From contig JAFLEF010000026.1 of NCBI GenBank assembly GCA_017309115.1, forward strand, positions 33,186 through 97,185: 64,000 bases of DNA. Direction: 5' to 3'. A program made the translations under genes and the position numbers. The notes under the pieces are model-generated. The model was given only the letters and a program-made list of their open reading frames with translations. It ran no database searches and was not told the origin of the DNA. Of the stretch, positions 35,682 through 44,566 are shown in pieces. This stretch comes from Verrucomicrobiota bacterium (GTDB lineage Bacteria > Verrucomicrobiota > Verrucomicrobiia > Limisphaerales > UBA9464). Each line of letters begins with the position of its first letter. Position 1 is the stretch's first letter.

Positions 35682-36500
35682 ATGCTGACCGAACCCTATA
35701 TGCAGCGGGCGCTGTTGATTGCCTTGTTGCTGGGGCCGTTATGCGGATTTCTCGGGGTCTTCGTCACGGCTCGTCGGATGGCGTTTTTCAGCGATACCGT
35801 GGCGCACTCGGCCTTGGCGGGCGTGGCGATGGGATTGGCGCTTGGCTGGGATCCGTCGTGGCCGATGTTGGGGGTCAGTCTCGTGGTGGCCCTCCTAATC
35901 CTGTGGCTGAAGGAAAAGACGGAACTGCTCACTGACACCATCATGGCGTTGCTCATGTCCGGCTTTATGGCGGCGGGCGTCGTGGGGTTTAGTTTGCTGA
36001 AAGGATTTCGAGCTGAACTGCACCGGTATCTGTTTGGCGACATCCTCAGTGTGGGGCCGGCCGAAGTGTGGCTGGCGTTGGGAATTTTTGTGGTCGTCAA
36101 TTTGGTGCTCTTTACACGGTTGAGCGCCCTGACGCTGCTGACCGTTCAGGAGGATTTGGCGCACGTGAGCGGACTCTCGGTCCGAGGGCTGAACTTCGCC
36201 TTCGTCATTCTTCTGACTCTCGTGGTGGCGATCAGCATCCGCCTGCTGGGGATCATTCTGGTCACTTCGCTGCTGGTGATTCCTCCAGCGACGGCCCGAA
36301 ATCTCGCCAGCAACCTGCGGCAAGAAATCCTATTGAGCCTTCTGGTCGGCGTGGTGGGCGGGGTCGGCGGAGTGCTCCTGAGTTATCAGTTCGATCTGCC
36401 CTGTGGCCCAACGATTGTGCTGACCTGTGTGGCGCTCTTCCTGATTTCCCTCACGTTTGACCAGATTCGTCGGGCGCTTCAACGTCCGGTCCAGTCATGA
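35682..36500 (+). CDS. znuB: Zinc ABC transporter permease (ZnuB-like)
   Basis: 272 residues, an ABC-3 family inner-membrane permease with about seven or eight helices. Recognisable are ALLLGPLCGFLGVFVTARRMAF split over helix 1-2, the DTVAHSALAGVA coupling segment and TSLLVIPPATARNLA near the end. It forms the membrane channel for the metal. Its stop overlaps the fur start (ATGA). Confidence 0.92.
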   Translation: MLTEPYMQRALLIALLLGPLCGFLGVFVTARRMAFFSDTVAHSALAGVAMGLALGWDPSWPMLGVSLVVALLILWLKEKTELLTDTIMALLMSGFMAAGVVGFSLLKGFRAELHRYLFGDILSVGPAEVWLALGIFVVVNLVLFTRLSALTLLTVQEDLAHVSGLSVRGLNFAFVILLTLVVAISIRLLGIILVTSLLVIPPATARNLASNLRQEILLSLLVGVVGGVGGVLLSYQFDLPCGPTIVLTCVALFLISLTFDQIRRALQRPVQS

Positions 36501-36985
36501 ACAATCCGTGCAGCCAGCACCAGCATCCGCACCGGTTGGTCCAGCAGCCGTTGACTGAACTCACTGCCAAACTTCGCCAGCACTCGCGCAAGATCACCGG
36601 CCCGCGCCAGGCCATCCTGGATGTCCTGCGACGTCACCAGAATCCCATGGCCAATCGGGAGATCCATGCGGCACTGGGTCAGGAGTGCGATCTGGCCACG
36701 GTTTACCGCAATCTCCACACGTTGGAGGATATGGGACTGGTGCGACGGTTTGATTTTGGGGATGGGACTGCCCGATTCGAACTCGTGCCCGAGGGAGATG
36801 ATGGCCACCATCACCATCTGATTTGTACTCGATGCTCGCGGATAGTGGAGATCGATGAATGTTTTCCGGTGGAAGTGGAACAAGCGTTGGCGCGGCGTCA
36901 TGGCTTCACGGAAATCACCCACAAGCTGGAGTTCTTCGGCGTCTGCGCCCAATGCCAGGCTAAATCCGCTCCCGCGGTTCCGTGA
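36497..36985 (+). CDS. zur: Fur-family regulator, probably Zur
   Basis: 162 residues. A His-rich N-terminus (CSQHQHPH) precedes the winged helix with ITGPRQAILDVL and DLATVYRNLHTLEDMGLV. The dimerisation domain has the metal site HHHHLICTRC, followed by VCAQCQ, giving two CxxC pairs for structural zinc. The position inside a zinc-uptake operon argues for Zur, repressing it when zinc is plentiful. Specificity is inferred from context, and Fur or Mur are alternatives. Confidence 0.85.
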   Translation: MNNPCSQHQHPHRLVQQPLTELTAKLRQHSRKITGPRQAILDVLRRHQNPMANREIHAALGQECDLATVYRNLHTLEDMGLVRRFDFGDGTARFELVPEGDDGHHHHLICTRCSRIVEIDECFPVEVEQALARRHGFTEITHKLEFFGVCAQCQAKSAPAVP

Positions 36986-37356
36986 ACTCAAGCATGCGTC
37001 TGGATCAGTGGTTGTGGGCGGTTCGAGTGTATCGCACTCGACCTTTGGCGGTGGCGGCAATCAAGGGTGGTCATGTGAAGCTGAATGGTCAGCCAACCAA
37101 ACCCGCCCGTGACGTTCATCCCGGCGAAGTCATCACGGCCCAAACCGAAACGTTGCTGCGGACGCTGCGGGTAATCGCCAGTCCCTCGTCCCGCGTGGGT
37201 GCCAAATTAGTCCCGCAGTACGCCGAGGATCTGACCCCACCGCAGGAGTTGGAACGGGCCAAGGCGCGCGCGCTAATTCCAGTTCCGACCCGACCCAAGG
37301 GGATGGGTCGGCCGACCAAGCGTGACCGGCGCATCCTGGATCAGTTGGATTCTTGA
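36982..37356 (+). CDS. S4-domain RNA-binding protein (Hsp15-like)
   Basis: 124 residues. The S4 RNA-binding domain starts MRLDQWLWAVRVYRTRPLA and has GHVKLNGQPTKPARDV; a basic tail ends the protein. Hsp15 binds stalled 50S subunits carrying nascent chains. The GTG at 36982 overlaps the zur stop as GTGA; the ATG at 36994 gives a start closer to other Hsp15 proteins, and neither has a Shine-Dalgarno. It is the last gene of the zinc operon. Confidence 0.85.
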   Translation: MNSSMRLDQWLWAVRVYRTRPLAVAAIKGGHVKLNGQPTKPARDVHPGEVITAQTETLLRTLRVIASPSSRVGAKLVPQYAEDLTPPQELERAKARALIPVPTRPKGMGRPTKRDRRILDQLDS

Positions 37357-37384
37357 GAGGAGCCAAGGCCGGTCACCGGCCGAA

Positions 37385-37412
37385 AAACCAGCTCTCAGCT
37401 CTCAGCTGGTTT
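37385..37412 (-). terminator. Hairpin terminator between the S4 gene and dprA
   Basis: A 9 bp stem (AAACCAGCT with AGCTGGTTT) and a CTCAGCTCTC loop. On the minus strand it is followed by a run of T, fitting a dprA terminator. The loop is one of the CTCTCAGC repeats seen elsewhere. Confidence 0.55.
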
Positions 37413-37421
37413 GCGGGTGTC

Positions 37422-38534
37422 TCACGCCATTCGGGTGAAGGTTTTTCCGGGGTGTTGTTTGACCAGACGCTTCAGTTCCAAGCTGAACAACACGACTGCG
37501 GTCACCCGCGCGGAGAGCCCGGTACGTTGGATGAGTTCATCAATGGTGCGGCTTTCCCGCGAGTCGAGGTGTTGCAGCAGTGAGGTTTCGTCGGCAGAGA
37601 GCGACAAGGCCGGCAGCGAGCCGGATTCTGCCGGAGACGGCGGTCGGTTGGTGGGTGGGAACAGGTATTCGAACTCGCACAGGATATCCTCAGCACCTTC
37701 GCACAGTTTCGCCCCTTTCTTTATCAGTTCGTGGCAGCCTTTACTGCGTGGGGAATCGATGCGGCCGGGAACAGCGAAAACCTGGCGCCCGTATTCCGTG
37801 GCGAAGTTGGCGGTGATGAGCGCCCCACTATTGAGATTGGCCTCCACCACCACGGTTCCCTGGCTGATTCCGGCCACGATGCGGTTGCGAATGGGAAAGG
37901 TCTGCTTGTCCGCGGGTCGGTTGAACGGGAATTGGGTCATGACCGCGCCGCTTCCTGATATCCGTTCGAACAATTCGGCATTCTCGGGTGGAAATACCCG
38001 GTTAATCCCGGTTCCCAGAACCGCCACGGTTCGTCCTTTGGCACTGAGTGCGCCCTGATGCGCGGCCGTGTCGATTCCCCGGGCGCCACCGCTGATGACG
38101 GTCACGCCGGTGTAGGCCAACTGGTAGGAGAGCTTCCGGGCGATTTCGATGCCGTATGGAGTGGTGAGTCGGGATCCCACCAGGGCGATGCCTCGGTGAT
38201 CGGCGGGAACCAGCGTGCCTTTCACGTACAGGACGATCGGGGGATCGTAGATTTCCCGAAGCGGTGCCGGATACTCGGAGTCCAGTTGGGTGAACACCCG
38301 GCATCCGTAGTCGGCAATGCGCCGGAGTTCGCCGGTCAGATCCACATGGGATTCCCAGGCGGCGATGGCTTCGGCTGTTTCCACGCCGATCCCCGGGACG
38401 GCGAACAGTTGGGGTGCGCTGGCTTGAAGGATAGCGGCGGGATCGCCCCCGAAGTGGGGTAGCAGTTGCCGCAGACGGACGGGGCCGACGTGCTCAATCA
38501 TGTTCAAGGCCACCAGGGCTTCATGCGGACTCAT
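37422..38534 (-). CDS. dprA: DNA-processing protein DprA
   Basis: 370 residues. An N-terminal helical domain (about 1-75) includes PGIGVETAEAIAAW, a helix-hairpin-helix-like region. The Rossmann DprA core has ALVGSRLTTPYGIEIA, VISGGARGIDTAAHQGAL, TVAVLGTGINRVFPPENAEL, FPIRNRIVAGIS and VVEANLNSGALITA. A C-terminal winged helix (about 310-370) completes it. It loads RecA onto incoming single-stranded DNA in transformation, matching comEC at 3.4 kb. It is divergent from moxR. Confidence 0.94.
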   Translation of the reverse strand: MSPHEALVALNMIEHVGPVRLRQLLPHFGGDPAAILQASAPQLFAVPGIGVETAEAIAAWESHVDLTGELRRIADYGCRVFTQLDSEYPAPLREIYDPPIVLYVKGTLVPADHRGIALVGSRLTTPYGIEIARKLSYQLAYTGVTVISGGARGIDTAAHQGALSAKGRTVAVLGTGINRVFPPENAELFERISGSGAVMTQFPFNRPADKQTFPIRNRIVAGISQGTVVVEANLNSGALITANFATEYGRQVFAVPGRIDSPRSKGCHELIKKGAKLCEGAEDILCEFEYLFPPTNRPPSPAESGSLPALSLSADETSLLQHLDSRESRTIDELIQRTGLSARVTAVVLFSLELKRLVKQHPGKTFTRMA

Positions 38535-38772
38535 GGCTCCGCAGTTTGGCGGGCGCCCGGGGTCAGTGCGAGGAGCTGGGATTCCTCAAAATTAGGGAAG
38601 GCGCAGCGGTCGTAGGCTGCGGTTGTCAGCCAGGCTCCGGGAGGATCCGGCCCTTCTTTGGCGGATTCACCGATAAATGCGGATGCGGGCGGAACGAAAC
38701 TTCGTGGCGACGGTCCATGCTGTGGCTTGCCAGAGAAACGCCGACCCCTAGGCTCGGCCCAAGATTTGCCCC

Positions 38773-39771
<999 letters not shown>

Positions 39772-39790
39772 GTCGCCGATTCCGGGAACC

Positions 39791-41050
39791 ATGGTCAGCA
39801 CCCGGTCGAAAGTTTCGCCAAGCATCCGCCGGGTTCGGGTGCTGACTCTCGGAATACTCGTTTTCGGCGCCTTGATTTCGCCCGGCCGCGCTCAGCAGTT
39901 CCTCGACGACGTGGGCGAAGCTCTTGATCTGACCACTGCCGATGGCCGGGCGCGGGTGGCCTTCTCTGGCCTGGGGGATCTGGAAGGATACGCGTATCAG
40001 GATCCGCCGCCGGGGTTGATCTTTGGAGACACGGCCTTCGTGAATCCCCGGCTGACCCTCTTCGGCGACGCCCAGTATGGCCGCCAGTGGTATGCGTATG
40101 CGCAGTTTCAGGCGAACCGGGGATTCGATCCGCGGGCGGAAGTTCGCAATGCGCAGTTCTATGAGTATCTGCTGCGCTGGACGCCATTCGAAGAGGGGAC
40201 GCTGAACCTGCAGGTGGGTGAGTTTGCCACGGCTTTTGGGAACTGGTCGAAACGACGGTTTTCCTGGGAGAATCCGTTCGTCACCGCGCCGACGCCGTAC
40301 GAGCAGGTTCTGACGGTTAGCGACGTCAATGCCCCCGCGAGTCCCCAAGCGTTTCTGGCCCGAAGGGCCGTGCCGGCCAACAAGAAGTCGTGGGTGCCTC
40401 TGATCTGGGGTCCTTCGTACACCACCGGAGGCTCGGCCTTTGGCTCAGTGGAATCGTTCGACTATTCCGTGGAGTTCAAGAATGCGGCGCTGTCGTCCCG
40501 GCCCGCAGCATGGAGTGGATTTGATCAGAACTGGGAGAATCCCACGGTCACGGCGCGGGTAGGTTGGCGGCCATCGGCGGCGTGGAACGTGGGACTTTCT
40601 GGCAGCGGCGGGGCGTATCTGCTGCCGTCCGCCGAAGCCACCCTGCCGGCGGGAACGTCGCTGGGTGATTACTCGCAGACGACCCTGGGGATGGATCTGA
40701 CCTGGTCACGGCGAAGCTGGATCGTTTGGTCCGAATTGTTTCTGGCCCGCTTCGACGTGCCGACGGTCGGGTATGCCGGGTTGCTCGGCTGGTATGGCGA
40801 AGTGAAGTACAAAGCAACCACCCACCTGTGGACCGCCGCCCGAATGAACGTGATGGCGTTCGGGGACGTGGCGGATGGGATGGGCGGCGAGGCTCAATGG
40901 GACAACAACGCCTGGCGAATGGATTGGTCGGTGGGTTGGCGGTTCAATCAGCATTGGCAGCTCAAACTTCAATACAGTTACGGCCAGGAACAAGACCCCG
41001 GCGTGGAGGGAAACTCACTCTTTGCCGGCCAGATTACGTTGCGGTTCTGA
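39791..41050 (+). CDS. Outer-membrane beta-barrel (porin-like) protein
   Basis: 419 residues. A signal peptide (about 1-38, SPGRAQ end) precedes repeated amphipathic strands rich in aromatic and glycine residues, such as GRQWYAYAQFQANRG, WSELFLARFDV, WKVGWRFNQHWQLKLQYSYG-like stretches near the end, and a terminal LRF fitting outer-membrane insertion. It resembles the phosphate-selective (OprP/OprO) porins only loosely. Start is the ATG at 39791, since the frame upstream is inside moxR. It lies between moxR and ybeY in one tight gene run. Confidence 0.75.
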   Translation: MVSTRSKVSPSIRRVRVLTLGILVFGALISPGRAQQFLDDVGEALDLTTADGRARVAFSGLGDLEGYAYQDPPPGLIFGDTAFVNPRLTLFGDAQYGRQWYAYAQFQANRGFDPRAEVRNAQFYEYLLRWTPFEEGTLNLQVGEFATAFGNWSKRRFSWENPFVTAPTPYEQVLTVSDVNAPASPQAFLARRAVPANKKSWVPLIWGPSYTTGGSAFGSVESFDYSVEFKNAALSSRPAAWSGFDQNWENPTVTARVGWRPSAAWNVGLSGSGGAYLLPSAEATLPAGTSLGDYSQTTLGMDLTWSRRSWIVWSELFLARFDVPTVGYAGLLGWYGEVKYKATTHLWTAARMNVMAFGDVADGMGGEAQWDNNAWRMDWSVGWRFNQHWQLKLQYSYGQEQDPGVEGNSLFAGQITLRF

Positions 41051-41067
41051 CGTTCCCCGGAATTCCC

Positions 41068-41505
41068 ATGAAGTCCGATTCTCCCAACGCGGTGCGGATC
41101 ACGCTGGTCAACCGGCAGCGGGATCGTCCCGTGGATCGCCCCCGAATTCTGCGGCTCGTGGCGGACGTCCTCGCAGAGCGTGGACAAACGGCGGACGTGG
41201 TCATCCATTGGGTTAGCCGAAAACGCTCGGCGGAACTCAATCAGCAGTTTCTCCAGCACGAAGGACCGACGGACATCATCACCTTCGACTACGGCAGCAC
41301 GACCGATCGGTTGCAGGGTGAGTTGTTTATCTGCATCGCGGAGGCGGTCCGGCAGGCGGCGGAGTTTCGAACCGATTGGAAACAGGAACTCCATCGCTAT
41401 GTCATTCACGGACTGCTGCATTTAAGGGGCTTTGATGATCGGGAACCGGCCGTTCGTCGGGTCATGAAGCGGGAAGAGAACCGACTCGTGCGTCGGTTTG
41501 GTTGA
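41068..41505 (+). CDS. ybeY: Endoribonuclease YbeY with altered third metal ligand
   Basis: 145 residues. YbeY is a single-strand-specific RNase used in 16S rRNA maturation and ribosome quality control. Family motifs are SAELNQQFL, TDIITFDY and GELFICIAEA, followed by VIHGLLHLRGFDD. The canonical H-x3-H-x5-H zinc triad reads His114, His118 and Asp124, so Asp replaces the last His. It starts 17 bp after the porin gene and ends 12 bp before recO. Confidence 0.9.
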   Translation: MKSDSPNAVRITLVNRQRDRPVDRPRILRLVADVLAERGQTADVVIHWVSRKRSAELNQQFLQHEGPTDIITFDYGSTTDRLQGELFICIAEAVRQAAEFRTDWKQELHRYVIHGLLHLRGFDDREPAVRRVMKREENRLVRRFG

Positions 41506-41517
41506 TGGGTCCGAGCC

Positions 41518-42174
41518 ATGACTGAAGAACGGGCGAGTGGCGTGGTCTTGCGGATTCATCCGTACGGGGACACCAGCGTGATCCTTTACTGGCTGACCGC
41601 GGAGCAAGGGAGACTGGCCACCTTGGCGAAAGGCGCCCGACGTCCGAAGTCGCCCCTGCACGGGAAACTGGATTTGCTGAGTGCCGGTGACTTCTCGTTC
41701 GTGCCGGCGCGACGATCGTCGTTGCACACCTTGCGGGAGTTTTCGCCGGAACAGCGTTACTTGGGATTGCGTTCCGACTACGGAAAACTGGTGCAAGTGG
41801 CTTATGCCGTGGCCTTGCTGGAGCGGGCCACCGAATCCGACACGCCGCTTCCCGAACAGTACGAGTTGTTCCGCAGTTGGCTGGAACAGTTGGAACGGCA
41901 ACCGGCCCAGCCGCGGATGATCTATGCGTGGGAAGCGCGGCTCTTGGAGTCGCTCGGAGTGGACCCGAGCGAAGCCGCCGCTTCTCTGCGTCCTGAGGTC
42001 AGTAAGTTGTTGCAGGATCTGCTCACGCGGGACTGGGAGGAGTTGGCGGGGCTCAAGGCGACCGGTCCGGTGGTCCGTCAGTTGAGCGAGTTTCTTCGCC
42101 GCCGTTTGGTCGAGGCAATCGGGGCCGTTCCCAGCTCCCGAACTGACGCCATTTCGTTGCGTCCGGAAGGCTGA
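41518..42174 (+). CDS. recO: DNA repair protein RecO
   Basis: 218 residues. The N-terminal OB fold has ASGVVLRIHPYGDTSVIL and LATLAKGARRPKSPLHGKLDLL, both RecO-typical; the C-terminal helical part lacks the zinc-binding cysteines found in some RecO proteins. It promotes RecA loading in the RecFOR pathway. It is convergent with the ACP gene, 16 bp away. Confidence 0.88.
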   Translation: MTEERASGVVLRIHPYGDTSVILYWLTAEQGRLATLAKGARRPKSPLHGKLDLLSAGDFSFVPARRSSLHTLREFSPEQRYLGLRSDYGKLVQVAYAVALLERATESDTPLPEQYELFRSWLEQLERQPAQPRMIYAWEARLLESLGVDPSEAAASLRPEVSKLLQDLLTRDWEELAGLKATGPVVRQLSEFLRRRLVEAIGAVPSSRTDAISLRPEG

Positions 42175-42190
42175 TCTACCAAGCGCTCGG

Positions 42191-42463
42191 TTACGCCGGT
42201 TTGGTGTGGGCGGCGACGGCGTCGGCGATCGAGTTGACCGAGGCGAGGACCTTGCGGGCGGTATCCTGATCCGAAACTTTGAGTCCGAACGTCTTGTCGA
42301 GGGCGACCACCAGTTGCAGGGCGTCCACGGAATCCAGTCCCAGACTGTCCGGGCCGAAGAGCGGTTGATCGTCCCCAATTTCGGCGGCGGTGACCTGAAG
42401 CATCAGGGTTTCCACCAGGAGCGCGCGAATCTGGTCGCGGAGTTCTGCAGAGGTCTCGTGCAT
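42191..42463 (-). CDS. Acyl carrier protein
   Basis: 90 residues, a four-helix carrier. The phosphopantetheine attachment Ser is Ser45 in LGLDSVDALQLVVAL. It carries the growing acyl chain for the adjacent ketosynthases and ketoreductase. It is not a plain housekeeping acpP: the recognition helix is DSVDALQ rather than DSLDTVE, consistent with a dedicated pathway. It lies 38 bp downstream of the ketoreductase gene. Confidence 0.92.
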   Translation of the reverse strand: MHETSAELRDQIRALLVETLMLQVTAAEIGDDQPLFGPDSLGLDSVDALQLVVALDKTFGLKVSDQDTARKVLASVNSIADAVAAHTKPA

Positions 42464-42501
42464 CGCGAAGGTCGGAGGTTAGCCCAGGAGGGACAACCAG
42501 T

Positions 42502-43260
42502 TCAAAGGATCCCGCCGTCAACTTTGAGCACGGACCCGGTGATGTAACTGGCCTCGGGACTGGCCAGGAAATGAATGGCGGCGGCGACTTCTTCAGGTCG
42601 GCCCAGACGACGGGCCGGAATCTGACCGATCATGGCGCTGCGTTTTTCGGGCGGCATTTTGGCCAGGGCTTCGGTGTCGAGGTAGCCCGGGCAGACGGCG
42701 TTGACCGTGATCTGCAACCGCGCGACTTCCTTGGCCAGCGACTGGGTCAGGGCAATGACTCCGGCTTTGGCCGCGGCGTAGTTGGTTTGGCCAGCTGGTG
42801 CGAGCAGAGCGCTGAGAGACGAGACATTGACGATTCGTCCCCGCCGTTGGGAGATCAGGGTTGGCAGGACGGCTTGGCATCCGTGAAAGACGGAGTCGAG
42901 GTTGGTGCTGACGACTCGGGACCAAACGTCCGGGCTCATGGTGCCGAGCAGGGCATCGTCGTGGGTGCCGGCGTTGTTCACCAGGACATCGAGTTGTCCG
43001 CTTGCGGTGAGGATTGAGGACACGGCCTCTTTCCAGGCGGCGGGTTCGGTCACTTCCAGGGAGACCAGCGAACAGCGATCCGGATGTTCGGCCCGCAAGA
43101 ATTCGGCCCGCTCGCGATGACTCCGGACTCCGAGCCAGACGTGGGACTCTGGGTCCTGAAGAAACCGGCGGGCGGTGGCCAGACCCAGTCCGCCATTGCC
43201 GCCGGTGATGAGAATGACACGCACGGGCGGATTAAAGCGGGAAGCGACCGGCGAGGTCAC
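42502..43260 (-). CDS. 3-oxoacyl-ACP reductase (SDR, FabG-like)
   Basis: 252 residues. The Rossmann NAD(P) motif is LITGGNGGLGLATA, NNAG follows, and the catalytic residues are Ser148, Tyr161 and Lys165 (YAAAK). VCPGYLDTEAL and YITGSVLKVDGGIL complete the family signature. It reduces ketoacyl-ACP; the neighbourhood suggests a PKS-type role. The GTG at 43258-43260 is used; a second GTG at 43222-43224 (12 codons later) starts directly at VRVILITG and is equally plausible. Confidence 0.9.
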   Translation of the reverse strand: MTSPVASRFNPPVRVILITGGNGGLGLATARRFLQDPESHVWLGVRSHRERAEFLRAEHPDRCSLVSLEVTEPAAWKEAVSSILTASGQLDVLVNNAGTHDDALLGTMSPDVWSRVVSTNLDSVFHGCQAVLPTLISQRRGRIVNVSSLSALLAPAGQTNYAAAKAGVIALTQSLAKEVARLQITVNAVCPGYLDTEALAKMPPEKRSAMIGQIPARRLGRPEEVAAAIHFLASPEASYITGSVLKVDGGIL

Positions 43261-43287
43261 CGCGGATTTCGCGGGCGGGCTGCCCCT

Positions 43288-43632
43288 GGTGGGGCGACGC
43301 TCCGCGGAGCCGCGCGCTGGTGGAGTTGTGACGCGTCATTCGCCGAGACGCGAACGGCTCGGTGGAAACCTCGCCCTACCGGGAAAAGCTGAGAGCTGAG
43401 AGCTGAGAGGCCGGAAAAGACGGTGGGGCGACGCTCTGCGGAGCCGCGCGCTGGTGGAGTTGTGACGCGTCATTCGCCGCGACGCGAACGGCTCGGTGGA
43501 AACCTCGCCCTACTGGGGAAAGCTGAGAGCTGAGAGCTGAGAGCTGAGAGGCCGGAAAAGAAAAGACGGTGGGGCGACGCTCTGCGGAGCCGTGCGCTGG
43601 TGGAGATGTGACGCGTTATCTGCTGGGACGCG
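43288..43632. repeat. Three copies of the palindromic intergenic repeat
   Basis: Copies lie at 43288-43380 and 43422-43514, with a left-hand part at 43568-43632. Each full copy begins GGTGGGGCGACGCTC and ends near the inverse (CCTCGCCCTACC), with inner arms GAGCCG and CGGCTC and a central GCGTC/GACGC hairpin. GCTGAGAG tandem units separate them. The third copy overlaps the end of the ketosynthase-like gene and loses its right half. This block fills the 355 bp between the ketoreductase and ketosynthase-like genes. Confidence 0.85.
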
Positions 43633-44566
43633 TCGATGGGACGGACCGGAAGCCGACGCCGATCGCCTGGTGATTGCTGCCGTGCAGTTGGGCCCAAACG
43701 GTGCGGCCAGGTTGGTCGGCGGCGTCCTGAATGGCGGCCACACAACTCCAGGCGCCCGCGGCGGCGAATCCCTCGCCCAACACCGGTCGCAACGCAGCCA
43801 ATGAAACCGTGGGATCGTCTGCGGGAATCTCGGGCAGATTCGAATGGGTGGGAGTCCCGGTGACATACGGGATCGGCGACGTGATTCCAGTCAGTTCGAT
43901 TGGCTGCGGTTCCGGGGACAGGCACAACGCTCCGGCTCCTTCTGAAGTCGGTCCGAGATCAAAGAGGTTCGCGGCTTCAGCGGTCAGCCAGTCCGATTCC
44001 TCGGCTCCCACCACGAGGCACCGATCCACGAGGCCCTGAGACAACCAATCCGCAGCGAGGGCGAGTCCTTCGCCAAAGGCTGACTGGTCACCCACCAGCG
44101 TGTAGTTGCGCCCGGTACAGCCCAGCACGGCGGCCAGGTGGGACGCAGGCGCGTTGAAGACGGTTTCGGGAAAGAGCAGGGGACTGGCGGTCGAGGGTTG
44201 GATCAGGACTTCCTGATAAAACCGGCGCGAGTAGTTCACGCCACCCGACATCACCGCCGCTATCACTCCGAGTCGAAGTTCGCCCTGCTGGATTCGGGTC
44301 CGGTCGTCCCCGAGAGCCTCGAACGCGGCACCCACGGCGAACTGCGAAACCAAACTCGAACGCCGCAATCGGGCATGGCTCAAGTAGGCGGGGCGCGGGG
44401 AGAGGGGAGGCACCCGGAAAACGAGGTAGCCGGGTCGCCCAGGTACTCCGGTCAGTTCCTGACGAAGCAGCGGTTGACCGGCAGTGCGAGCCAAGCGAAA
44501 CGGTTCGACTCCCCAGCCGGCCGGGGAGACCACACCCATTCCGGAGATGAACACGCGGTTACTCAT
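43616..44566 (-). CDS. Ketosynthase-like protein, chain-length-factor type (active-site Cys replaced by Gln)
   Basis: 316 residues, shorter than the about 400 of a full ketosynthase. The N-terminal half keeps the thiolase fold (VFISGMGVVSPAGWG, FPETVFNAPASHLAAVLGCTG) but the nucleophile position reads LVGDQSAFG: Gln161 replaces Cys, as in KS-beta/chain length factors of type II PKS. The His motifs NAHGTGT and KxxxGH are missing. It should pair with the full KS whose stop overlaps its ATG (ATGA). The stop codon and last codons lie inside a repeat copy, so the C-terminus may be eroded. It could also be a decayed paralogue. Confidence 0.8.
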   Translation of the reverse strand: MSNRVFISGMGVVSPAGWGVEPFRLARTAGQPLLRQELTGVPGRPGYLVFRVPPLSPRPAYLSHARLRRSSLVSQFAVGAAFEALGDDRTRIQQGELRLGVIAAVMSGGVNYSRRFYQEVLIQPSTASPLLFPETVFNAPASHLAAVLGCTGRNYTLVGDQSAFGEGLALAADWLSQGLVDRCLVVGAEESDWLTAEAANLFDLGPTSEGAGALCLSPEPQPIELTGITSPIPYVTGTPTHSNLPEIPADDPTVSLAALRPVLGEGFAAAGAWSCVAAIQDAADQPGRTVWAQLHGSNHQAIGVGFRSVPSTRPSR

